Of a stretch of 11,588 bases of DNA, positions 1 through 6,230 are shown piece by piece. The translations under genes and the position numbers were made by a program. The stretch lies in contig HF990351.1 of the NCBI GenBank assembly GCA_000432775.1, forward strand, positions 1-11,588, in the 5' to 3' direction. The notes under the pieces were generated by a model. The model was not told where the DNA came from and ran no database searches. It worked only from the letters and a program-made list of their open reading frames with translations. The first letter of the stretch is position 1. The number at the start of each line of letters is the position of its first letter. This DNA comes from Alistipes sp. CAG:831 (GTDB lineage Bacteria > Bacteroidota > Bacteroidia > Bacteroidales > UBA932).

Positions 1-263
1 AGCCAGGCTGCATCATCTGTGAGTACACGACCTGCCCGTCTCATTCCACAGAAGGGCACCTACACCCTGCACATCCCGTCCTCATTCAAGCCGACCAGTT
101 CACAACATCAGGACTTTCCGGTCTCTGCATGTAGAAACGTCCTGACAACACCCATAACCGTACCCCTACATACATATTTCAGCTATGCTTCTTTGTTCAT
201 GCTTCTTGTTCTTGCTTCTTTACCCATGTTTCCGCCGTACCTTCTCTTCAAGCATACTCCGGG

Positions 264-299
264 TGTCTGTTTTTACTAAAAACAAATAACAAACAGACA
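264..299. repeat. 9-bp inverted repeat with AT-rich centre
   Basis: TGTCTGTTT (264-272) is perfectly complementary to AAACAGACA (291-299), with an 18-base centre. An alternative inner hairpin, GTTTTT (269-274) with AAAAAC (278-283) and a 3-base loop, would compete with it. Neither has a T-run after it on either strand, so I do not call it a terminator. Confidence 0.4.
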
Positions 300-403
300 A
301 TGAATGCAATACAGGAATACGTCTCCTACAGACTGTCGGACACAATCATATCTGACTTGAAATAAAAGCCTGAAAAACACGGCATTTGCACAATCAGCCG
401 ATA

Positions 404-486
404 ACAGACTCACGACAACTGTACGCCTCACCCCTCCTAACTAACTATCAATGCTGAGTCAAAGTACATCTCTAATCTGAGTCTGT
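404..486. repeat. 83-bp element bounded by inverted 9-mers, copy 1
   Basis: It starts with ACAGACTCA (404-412) and ends with its exact reverse complement TGAGTCTGT (478-486). A second element of exactly the same length, with similar ends, lies 228 bases downstream (632-714). The two share ACAGAC at the left end, GCCTCA at offset 21 and TGAGTCTGT at the right end; the rest has diverged. This is read directly from the bases, but what it is remains unknown. Confidence 0.4.
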
Positions 487-496
487 TTTCCATAAA

Positions 497-586
497 TTCC
501 CGCACAACACTTATTCTAAACACTTTACGCACAATTACCCAGCTACAAACTACACAGAAACTCGATGAATCTGTTTCCCGCACAAC
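497..586 (+). repeat. Direct repeat of TTCCCGCACAAC, 78 bases apart
   Basis: The 12-mer TTCCCGCACAAC occurs exactly at 497-508 and 575-586. Each copy is preceded by a related sequence, TGAGTCTGTT (478-487) and TGAATCTGTT (566-575), although at different distances. This suggests a decayed tandem duplication of roughly 77-88 bases. Confidence 0.45.
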
Positions 587-631
587 CATGCAATCCACTA
601 ATGATTAAGATGTTGGGCACAAACCACTGCA

Positions 632-714
632 ACAGACACATATATGGTACGAGCCTCAAATGTCCCCTAAGGACGTTTATTCCCCTATTCCCATCTTTTT
701 TCCGTTGAGTCTGT
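632..714. repeat. 83-bp element bounded by inverted ends, copy 2
   Basis: It begins ACAGACA (632-638) and ends TGAGTCTGT (706-714), matching the ends of the element at 404-486 at identical spacing. A further inverted copy, TTACAGACTCA, lies at 770-780 and pairs perfectly over 11 bases with TGAGTCTGTAA (706-716). Confidence 0.35.
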
Positions 715-947
715 AAGATATAAAACAAAGCAACCTACTAATACCAAGCGAAATACAAGAAATCAACCATTACAGACTCACATAATAACTTCCACAACAG
801 CAGCGAACTGAGGGATTTGATGCCGCTGCGGAATGATGAGGAAGATGCGGCACAACTCACAACTCATACAGGTGGAGAAAACAGCCACATGAGCATGACT
901 TCCTTTCCCTCTCAAATCCTGAGTTCCTGAAATATTTTGCCGGAATA

Positions 948-979
948 TTTGGTTTATAAAATAAATCAGTTTATATTTG
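948..979 (+). promoter_or_regulatory. Bacteroides-type promoter for the 1058-2495 cluster
   Basis: A -33 TTTG at 948-951 is followed after 20 bases by a perfect -7 box TATATTTG (TAnnTTTG consensus) at 972-979. This is the standard arrangement for the primary sigma factor of Bacteroidota. Transcription would start near 985, leaving a leader of about 70 bases before the ATG at 1058. The leader contains AGAAG (1001-1005) and CTTCT (1014-1018) followed by five more T, a weak attenuator-like hairpin. Confidence 0.75.
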
Positions 980-1057
980 CATCGTGAAACGAAAGAGAGG
1001 AGAAGGCGCCACTCTTCTTTTTTGAAAATTTTAGTTTATTTTTTAAAGTATTTTATC

Positions 1058-1528
1058 ATGAAAAGGATTTTTATTATTTTTGCAATCGTTATGATGTGCT
1101 GCGCATCTGTCATCGTGACTTTGGCGAGGGAATCATCAACCATAAAGGCCGTACTGACCGTAACTGACCTGAAGGACACCTGCGGCAATGTACTGGTCTG
1201 GATTGTACCTGACAACGGTGAAAGTGCCGGACCAGACTTAGGGGCTATAATGAAGTCCGGCTGGGGCGCAATTATCTCTTGTACCGATGCCAGACCGGAC
1301 AAGGACGGCAAGCTGAACGTCAACGGCGAAATCAATGTCCCTGAAGAAGGACGATGGACACTGTTCCTGATGCAGGACAGCAACCGTAACTGGAGGATGG
1401 ACAAGACGGAGGAAGGATATCCAGCCGAGGGATTTGCCATGACGGCACTCAGGACTGACAGCATGGGAAATGAAGAAAAGGAGGAGACCGAAAGGATTTC
1501 AATCGGTATGAATTACTGGCAAAGGTAA
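1058..1528 (+). CDS. Secreted DUF2141-like protein
   Basis: The product is 156 aa. Residues 1-24 form a signal peptide (Lys-Arg, then a hydrophobic run up to about residue 22), so the protein should be exported. The rest is one small beta-rich domain resembling DUF2141: an opening strand pair near residues 30-50, a late loop DSNRNWRMD (107-115) of the kind written DxNxNxxxD in the family, then the family-like EGYPAEGF (119-126). DUF2141 proteins are exported and have no firmly established function. I chose the ATG at 1058 because the upstream in-frame TTG at 977 lies inside the promoter's -7 box. The gene is first in a likely three-gene transcript, with 68 bases before the next gene. The family call rests on the pattern of the second half and is moderate. 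Confidence 0.7.
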   Translation: MKRIFIIFAIVMMCCASVIVTLARESSTIKAVLTVTDLKDTCGNVLVWIVPDNGESAGPDLGAIMKSGWGAIISCTDARPDKDGKLNVNGEINVPEEGRWTLFLMQDSNRNWRMDKTEEGYPAEGFAMTALRTDSMGNEEKEETERISIGMNYWQR

Positions 1529-1596
1529 GGAGGAGGAGCGCAGACAACGCGACCGGGAAGACTACAAATTACGGACAATAAAACTACAGAACTGCA

Positions 1597-2202
1597 ATGG
1601 AAAACAATAACAACAACCAGAACGGACTTTCAGTGGAAAAGTCCCTCGAAATCATTTCACAGGCAATACGCGACAGCCGGAATGACTTTCAAAGAAGAGG
1701 CGGTACTGCGATGCTCATATGGGGTCTGGTACTGCTGGTGGTATCGGGGTTGGTAATGCTGGGGCTGGCCCTTACCGACAACCGGATGTGGCACATCGCG
1801 TGGTTCCTGATACCCGTACTCGGATGGCCTCTGGACAGGCTGGCATCCAGGAATTACGAGAGGCGCGGACACGGAGAGAATCTGATAACCAAGACAGTAG
1901 GCCAGATATGGTGTACATTCGGCATATTCGCCGTCTCAACCGGAATACTGGCATTCTTCATACCGCTTCAGACAACCGCAATCATTGTACTGCTGCTCGG
2001 CATGGCAGGTGCGATAACAGGATGGCTGAGCCAGTCATGGACTATTTTCCTGCTCGGAATCATCAGCGGACTCGGCGGCCTGCTGTGCTCTTACTGGCTC
2101 AATGACCCTACGTACATTCCCCTCATAATGGCCATGGCGTCACTGCTGGACCTGGTCATTCCCGGCCTGATCTTCAACCACAGAACCCGTAATCAACAGT
2201 AA
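1597..2202 (+). CDS. Six-helix membrane protein paired with a regulator
   Basis: The product is 201 aa. It opens with an Asn-rich tail (five Asn in residues 3-7) and a polar, probably cytoplasmic helix (about 12-35). Six hydrophobic segments follow, at about 37-59, 63-78, 102-123, 126-144, 148-166 and 173-193. A basic loop (RNYERRGHGE, 85-94) lies between segments 2 and 3, and the short C-terminus is basic. No catalytic or transport motif is visible. The winged-helix gene at 2208 follows after 5 bases, so the two are almost certainly co-expressed. Membrane proteins of this type next to a small winged-helix regulator are a recurring pair in Bacteroidota, as I recall it, but their role is not known to me. 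Its own molecular function cannot be named from sequence. Confidence 0.75.
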   Translation: MENNNNNQNGLSVEKSLEIISQAIRDSRNDFQRRGGTAMLIWGLVLLVVSGLVMLGLALTDNRMWHIAWFLIPVLGWPLDRLASRNYERRGHGENLITKTVGQIWCTFGIFAVSTGILAFFIPLQTTAIIVLLLGMAGAITGWLSQSWTIFLLGIISGLGGLLCSYWLNDPTYIPLIMAMASLLDLVIPGLIFNHRTRNQQ

Positions 2203-2207
2203 CGGCC

Positions 2208-2495
2208 ATGGGAGACTTTGTAAAACTGGACCCGCTGCTGCACTCGGAACTGCGTCTGGCAGTCATGTCCACCCTGCTCTCGCTTGAGGAAGCCGATTTC
2301 GTGTACCTGCGCGAAGCCACAGGAGCTACGGCCGGCAATCTGAGCGTACAGCTCGACAAACTGTCCGAGGCAGGGTACATCACTGTCGAAAAAGGGTTCG
2401 TCGGGCGGAAACCGCGGACTGTGTGCAGGATAACTCAGAAGGGGCGGGGGGCGTTTGCGGGGTATGTGGAGGCACTAAAGTCGTATCTGCGCTGA
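2208..2495 (+). CDS. Small winged-helix transcriptional regulator
   Basis: The product is 95 aa, essentially a single winged helix-turn-helix. Helix 1 (LDPLLHSELRLAVMSTL, 7-23) is typical of the ArsR/MarR-like HTH_34 family. The turn and recognition helix are near 33-57, with TAGNLSVQLDKLSEAGYI (41-58). The wing has basic residues (GFVGRKPRTV, 63-72). In the family this fold binds DNA as a dimer; no metal- or ligand-binding Cys cluster is seen. Its start lies 5 bases after the membrane-protein gene, so it may sense or control that protein. There is no clear Shine-Dalgarno sequence, as is usual in this phylum. Its stop codon TGA (2493-2495) is the loop of a perfect 15-bp hairpin. Confidence 0.85.
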   Translation: MGDFVKLDPLLHSELRLAVMSTLLSLEEADFVYLREATGATAGNLSVQLDKLSEAGYITVEKGFVGRKPRTVCRITQKGRGAFAGYVEALKSYLR

Positions 2496-2510
2496 GCGCA
2501 GATACGACTT
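2478..2510 (+). terminator. 15-bp perfect hairpin with the stop codon as loop
   Basis: The left arm 2478-2492 and right arm 2496-2510 are exact reverse complements (AAGTCGTATCTGCGC on the left). The three-base loop is the TGA stop codon of the upstream gene. Only a broken T-tract follows (TT, then CGTTCCGCTTTT), so it may act as a terminator, as a block to 3' exonucleases, or both. Confidence 0.6.
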
Positions 2511-2564
2511 CGTTCCGCTTTTCCAACGTAAGCAGAAGAGTGCACCTTTTTCGTAACAAGCTGA

Positions 2565-2585
2565 GTGATTGTACAGTATAATCAC
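2565..2585. repeat. 9-bp hairpin abutting the next one
   Basis: GTGATTGTA (2565-2573) pairs with TATAATCAC (2577-2585) around the loop CAG, with one G-U pair. It ends exactly where the 18-bp stem at 2586 begins. Confidence 0.45.
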
Positions 2586-2631
2586 AACGAGAGTCTTTCG
2601 TAGACTTAAAGACCTACGAAAGACTCTCGTT
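2586..2631. terminator. 18-bp perfect hairpin between convergent genes
   Basis: The arms 2586-2603 and 2614-2631 are exact reverse complements, with a 10-base loop (ACTTAAAGAC). TAATTTTATAA follows on the + strand. It lies between the end of the rightward regulator gene (2495) and the end of the leftward TlpA-like gene (2686), so it is best read as a terminator that may serve both directions. The T-tract is better on + than on -. Confidence 0.7.
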
Positions 2632-2685
2632 AATTTTATAAACACCTTATTTTCTACACTTTACAAAAAACCACCGCTTCACTGC

Positions 2686-3747
2686 TTACCGTTGTCCAGC
2701 CTCAGTTTGGGAACCGGCCTCAGCCGGGAAAAGAGTCTCGAGTTCTGCCGCAAGGTCCTCGCCGTGCAGATTTTTAGCGATCACTTCCCCGGTCGAAGCG
2801 TCTATGAGAAAGTTCGAAGGGATGCCGCTGACTCCGTATGCGGTCCAGAATGGGCTCGTACTGGCATTCCCTGAAAATTCCGCAAGCGCGTTGGGCCAGT
2901 TCATGCGGAACTCCTTGAGAGCATCCTTCCAGTTCTGTACCAGATTGCCGTCAAAGGACATACCGCATATCTCGAACCCGTAGCGACGGTATTGTTCATA
3001 GATACTGACAAGTCCGGGCTGTTCCTGACGGCATGGAGCGCACCAGGAGGCCCAGAAGTCCAAAAGCACGTAACGCACTCCTTCCCTGCCTACGACATCA
3101 CTGAGTTTAAGCGTATTGCCCTCGGTGTCTTTGCCTTCTATATCATAGTAGGGCAGTCCGACATCGGCTTTTATCGCCTCAACTGCCTCCTGCAGACGCA
3201 TATACAACGGATGCTCCCTCATACTCACGGGGAAGTCCGCCAGAAGAGCCTCGACTTCCGACTTGGAGTACCCCTCCATTAATCCGTCGAGGAGCACCAG
3301 ACCCAGCACATTGTGATTGTCCCGGACAAGGTCCATAGGATCGGTCTCCTCACCTATTCCCTCCAATGACAGCCGGCTGTAGAGATCGTTCATCGGAGTT
3401 CCGTGCGCAAAAAACATCTCGTAATCCGGCTCGTACTTCATAGTTACAGTCCCTGGTTCCAGCAGCACAATATCGCTCACCTGGTAAAGCCCGGACGGAG
3501 CGGAATTTGCACCCATATACAGAAAAGCTGTCTGTGAGCCGAAATCAGATCCCTCTATCCGGAACGACCCGTTCTCTATCCTGGCCGAATCCAGTATGGA
3601 CCAGTCTTCACCATCCATAACGTACATCCAATGCCCGTCTACGAGAGACTCTCCAGTTCCCTCAATTACATACTTGTTTCCTGAGACACAGCCAGACAAA
3701 AACAGGACGGCGGCTGCAGCCACCACTGCAAATACAAGATTTTTCAT
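2686..3747 (-). CDS. TlpA-like thiol-disulfide lipoprotein with DUF4369-like N-terminus
   Basis: The product is 353 aa. Residues 1-19 are a lipoprotein signal peptide ending in the lipobox LSGC, with the lipidated Cys at 20. Residues of about 25-120 resemble DUF4369, a beta-rich domain often fused to thioredoxin folds in Bacteroidota. A helical linker (about 125-195) leads to a TlpA/AhpC-type thioredoxin domain (about 198-340). Its redox motif is WCAPC (235-239), in the context LLDFWASWCAPCRQEQP, and the cis-proline is in GIPSNFLID (P310). It would act outside the cytoplasm, anchored to a membrane, exchanging disulfides with partner proteins. After Cys20 I see no acidic surface-export signal, so a periplasmic face is likely (inference). 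The ABC gene upstream on the same strand ends 116 bases away. That gap shows no clear promoter, so co-transcription is possible but not shown. Confidence 0.9.
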   Translation of the reverse strand: MKNLVFAVVAAAAVLFLSGCVSGNKYVIEGTGESLVDGHWMYVMDGEDWSILDSARIENGSFRIEGSDFGSQTAFLYMGANSAPSGLYQVSDIVLLEPGTVTMKYEPDYEMFFAHGTPMNDLYSRLSLEGIGEETDPMDLVRDNHNVLGLVLLDGLMEGYSKSEVEALLADFPVSMREHPLYMRLQEAVEAIKADVGLPYYDIEGKDTEGNTLKLSDVVGREGVRYVLLDFWASWCAPCRQEQPGLVSIYEQYRRYGFEICGMSFDGNLVQNWKDALKEFRMNWPNALAEFSGNASTSPFWTAYGVSGIPSNFLIDASTGEVIAKNLHGEDLAAELETLFPAEAGSQTEAGQR

Positions 3748-3760
3748 ACGCGTTACGTCT

Positions 3761-3789
3761 AAAATTTCTGCAAGTTACAAAAATTTCTG
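3761..3789 (-). repeat. Direct repeat upstream of the TlpA-like gene
   Basis: AAAATTTCTG occurs exactly at 3761-3770 and 3780-3789 (19 bases start to start), 14-42 bases upstream of the lipoprotein's ATG at 3747. It could be a regulator site or chance in AT-rich DNA. Confidence 0.3.
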
Positions 3790-3863
3790 TATTTGACTTT
3801 CGCAGGTGTACCGTATTTGCCGTTTTCGGTTCACCCGCGAGGAGGTTTGCGGGAAGGAACGGC

Positions 3864-5594
3864 CTACAGCTTCCAGCCGGAGATGTGTTCCTGAATATTC
3901 CACAACTGGGCATACAGGCCATCGGACTGCATCAATGTCTCATGCGTGCCTTCTTCCTCTATCCGTCCGCCTTCCAGGACGATGATCCGGTCGGCATTCC
4001 TGATGGTCTTGAGCCTGTGGGCAATGGCAATAACGGTCCGCCCTTTGATCAGGGAGTCGATGGCCTTCTGCACCTCCAGTTCATTTTCGGGATCGAGCGA
4101 GGCGGTCGCTTCGTCCAGCAGGATGACCGGTGCGTCCTTGAGGATGGCGCGGGCTATGGATATGCGCTGCTTTTCCCCGCCGGACAGGGTACAGCCCCCC
4201 TCCCCCACCATCGTGTCGTACCCTTGCGGCAACCGCATGATGAAGTCATGGCAGCAGGCTTTCCGGGCTGCGGCGACGATTTCCTCCTCCGTAGCATCCG
4301 TCCTGCCGAAACGGATGTTGTTGCGTATGGTGTCATGGAACAGGTAGACATCCTGGAACACCATGGAAATACGACTCATCAGGCTTTCGGGATTGATCTC
4401 ATCCATCGGCACGCCGTTGAAGAAGACACGTCCTTTCTGAGGGTCATAGAACCGGGCACAGAGTTTCATCAGCGTACTCTTTCCGCTGCCGGAGGGGCCG
4501 ACAAGGGCTGTCAGTGAGTTCGCGGGAAGTGTCAGTGAAATATCCTGCAGCACATTCCTGTCCCGGTACGCGAACGACACGTGTTCGAGCCGGATGTCAC
4601 CTGCTTCCGGGGACTGCCGCTCCCCCTTCATCTCCGGCTCGTTCATCAGGGAAAGGATACGTCCTCCGGCAATGGAGAAATAGCGGAACTCGGTGAAATT
4701 GGTCAGGGCGGAGGTCAGCGGGTCGAACACGCTGGAGCCGACAATGAGGAAGAGCACGAATACAAGCAGCGAGAGCTCTCCTCCCAACAGAAGGTATGTG
4801 CCGCACAGGACCATCATTGTCAGTCCGGCACGGACCAATGTGATGCTCAGCAGGACGAACGGGCCCAGCAGCGCTTCCTGCCGGATGCAGGCGCGGCGGA
4901 GTCCGGCGAAGGCGTCCCTCAGCCGGACGAAACGGTCGCCGAGCAGGTTGTAGGCTTTCATCACCCGGATGCCCTGCAGGTACTCCTCCAAGCGGTTCCC
5001 GGCATTGATTTTGGCCTGGATCTGCTTGCCGCTCAACTTCTTCTGCACACTTGTACTGGCCCACAACACGAGCATGGCAAGCGGCAGAGCGGCGAACATG
5101 CAGACCGCCATTCTCCAGTCAATCCAGACCAACGAGGCGAAAGCCAGGACAGGCATGACCACGGCTCCCATCAGCTGGGGCAGATGGTGCGATATTCCGG
5201 TCTCGGCCATCGTGAAGTCCGTGATGAGCATGGACGACAGGTCGCCGGGGTCGCGTCTGGACAGAAAGCCCAGAGAAAGTTTGCGCAGATGTTCCGCCAG
5301 CGACAGGCGCCCCGAAGCACTCATTTCGTAAGCCCCTCTAAAATTGGCTCGGTAGGATGCCCGTTCTGCCAAAGCCATGACCAGCATATAAACAGCCATA
5401 ATGCCGAATATCCACCACAGGCGGGTCGTGTCAAGCGGCTGTCCGCTCCCGTCAAATGCACTGAAAATGATACGTATCGCTTCTATAGAAAGACAAAACG
5501 GTACTATATTCACTAAGTTGGCAAGCATGGTGTAACCCACCGGCTTGTAAAGTCTTTCCGTGTGACCTATTGTAATATTCTTTATTGCATTCAT
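3864..5594 (-). CDS. ABC half-transporter (permease-ATPase), second of a pair
   Basis: The product is 576 aa: a membrane domain fused to an ATPase domain, the usual length for a half-transporter of the exporter fold. Membrane helices lie at about 21-45, 60-76, 137-157, 162-180, 243-268 and 272-290. The nucleotide-binding domain (about 334-576) is complete: Walker A GPSGSGKST (366-374), Q-loop Gln414, signature LSGGEKQR (470-477), Walker B ILLDE with catalytic Glu495, and switch His526. It should pair with the half-transporter at 6231-8033 as a heterodimer in the inner membrane. Overall layout resembles IrtB/YbtQ-type proteins, which move siderophores or similar molecules; the substrate and even the direction are not readable from sequence. 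The ATG at 5594 lies 8 bases after the methyltransferase stop. The first 45 or so codons are AT-rich while the rest is very GC-rich (46/60 at 4861-4920). Confidence 0.9.
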   Translation of the reverse strand: MNAIKNITIGHTERLYKPVGYTMLANLVNIVPFCLSIEAIRIIFSAFDGSGQPLDTTRLWWIFGIMAVYMLVMALAERASYRANFRGAYEMSASGRLSLAEHLRKLSLGFLSRRDPGDLSSMLITDFTMAETGISHHLPQLMGAVVMPVLAFASLVWIDWRMAVCMFAALPLAMLVLWASTSVQKKLSGKQIQAKINAGNRLEEYLQGIRVMKAYNLLGDRFVRLRDAFAGLRRACIRQEALLGPFVLLSITLVRAGLTMMVLCGTYLLLGGELSLLVFVLFLIVGSSVFDPLTSALTNFTEFRYFSIAGGRILSLMNEPEMKGERQSPEAGDIRLEHVSFAYRDRNVLQDISLTLPANSLTALVGPSGSGKSTLMKLCARFYDPQKGRVFFNGVPMDEINPESLMSRISMVFQDVYLFHDTIRNNIRFGRTDATEEEIVAAARKACCHDFIMRLPQGYDTMVGEGGCTLSGGEKQRISIARAILKDAPVILLDEATASLDPENELEVQKAIDSLIKGRTVIAIAHRLKTIRNADRIIVLEGGRIEEEGTHETLMQSDGLYAQLWNIQEHISGWKL

Positions 5595-5602
5595 ATCTTA
5601 TT

Positions 5603-6223
5603 TTATTTATATGCTATAATATGTATTTCTTCCTTTTTTCGGATTGTTCTGATGGCTGAAAATCCGGCTTCATGCAACCGTTCTTCCAATTCTGCCGGAG
5701 TATAGACAACCATACCGTCTATCCGTTCCGTCCACATTTTTCCAAGTTCGGGGTCGCTCGCTTCCAGACTAATAAGGAAACAACCTCCTTCTCGGAGAAC
5801 ACGCGCCACTTCAGACAACGCTATGTTTACAGGCGACCAGAAATAGACCGTTTCAAAAGCCGTGATAGCATTAAAGAATCCATCCTCATAAGGTAATGAA
5901 CAAACATTCCCTTGTTGTATGAAACATCTTTTATTCAAGTCTTTTTCGTTGTACTTTTGGGCGAATGAAACACTTTCTTCTGACAGGTCTATGCCGTAGA
6001 TATTTCCTTTCGGACATAAATTCAATAAACGTTTCAAATTCGCACCACCGCCACAGCCTATATCAAGTACATTCCAATTCGGCTGCCATTCCACTTGCTT
6101 CATGCCACGATTAGCTAAGGATGCATGAAAACAATTCATTCCTCGCAAAATCATCCGTCCCCAAAATCCTTGCGGACAGCTTGTGTTTTGCAAGACTTTG
6201 TTTAAGAAATTCTTTTTCCCCAT
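5603..6223 (-). CDS. Class I SAM-dependent methyltransferase between two ABC genes
   Basis: The product is 206 aa. The Rossmann-like core carries SAM motif I VLDIGCGGG (52-60), the acidic ribose-binding residue in YGIDLSEES (Asp79), NVCSLPYEDGFFNAI (106-120) as motifs II/III, and LREGGCFLISLE (143-154). The N-terminal helix region QGFWGRMILRGMN (18-30) is typical of a small methyltransferase group spread among gut bacteria. It should be cytoplasmic and methylate a small molecule; the target is unknown. It lies 7 bases after one ABC half-transporter and 8 bases before the other, so it is translated with them and probably acts on the transported compound or a related one (inference). Base composition differs sharply from its neighbours: roughly 32-50% GC in counted 60-base blocks, with 11/60 at 5581-5640. 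This suggests separate acquisition. Confidence 0.9.
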   Translation of the reverse strand: MGKKNFLNKVLQNTSCPQGFWGRMILRGMNCFHASLANRGMKQVEWQPNWNVLDIGCGGGANLKRLLNLCPKGNIYGIDLSEESVSFAQKYNEKDLNKRCFIQQGNVCSLPYEDGFFNAITAFETVYFWSPVNIALSEVARVLREGGCFLISLEASDPELGKMWTERIDGMVVYTPAELEERLHEAGFSAIRTIRKKEEIHIIAYK

Positions 6224-6230
6224 ATTGCTT

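Larger units (their letters stand above)
1..947. other. Long gene-free region with decayed repeats
   Basis: No gene is supported here. The open frames present (for example 19-279 on +, GTG start, and 543-728 on -) have no recognisable domain and look like chance. I saw no tRNA-like or rRNA-like sequence. The + strand is poor in G: by hand count, 421-480 has 19 C and 7 G, 541-600 has 19 C and 7 G, and 721-780 has 15 C and 5 G. Short repeats related to ACAGACTCA, plus a repeated 12-mer, lie between 264 and 781 and are listed separately. The stretch 781-947 holds nothing I can name. It could be a degraded gene, an untranslated RNA region or spacer. Confidence 0.6.

Noticed and set aside
19..279. 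86-codon open frame on + with a GTG start.
   Set aside because: Its hydrophobic stretch comes from a T-rich run with three GCTTCTT copies; no domain, promoter or start signal is seen.
543..728. 61-codon open frame on the minus strand.
   Set aside because: It overlaps the decayed repeat field and has no recognisable features.
706..780. Invertible promoter flanked by the inverted repeat TGAGTCTGTAA / TTACAGACTCA.
   Set aside because: The arms are only 11 bases, no promoter match lies between them, and no recombinase gene is nearby.
328..781. CRISPR array.
   Set aside because: The repeated units are short, degenerate and in both orientations, with irregular spacing and no exact repeats of 24 or more bases; no cas gene is in the window.
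977..1057. TTG start at 977 for the DUF2141-like gene, adding 27 residues.
   Set aside because: The TTG is part of the -7 promoter box, upstream of the expected transcript start. The ATG at 1058 begins directly with a signal peptide.
4581..5516. 311-codon open frame on + opposite the second ABC gene.
   Set aside because: It is antisense to a gene with all ATPase motifs. Its Gln- and His-rich product is a compositional shadow.
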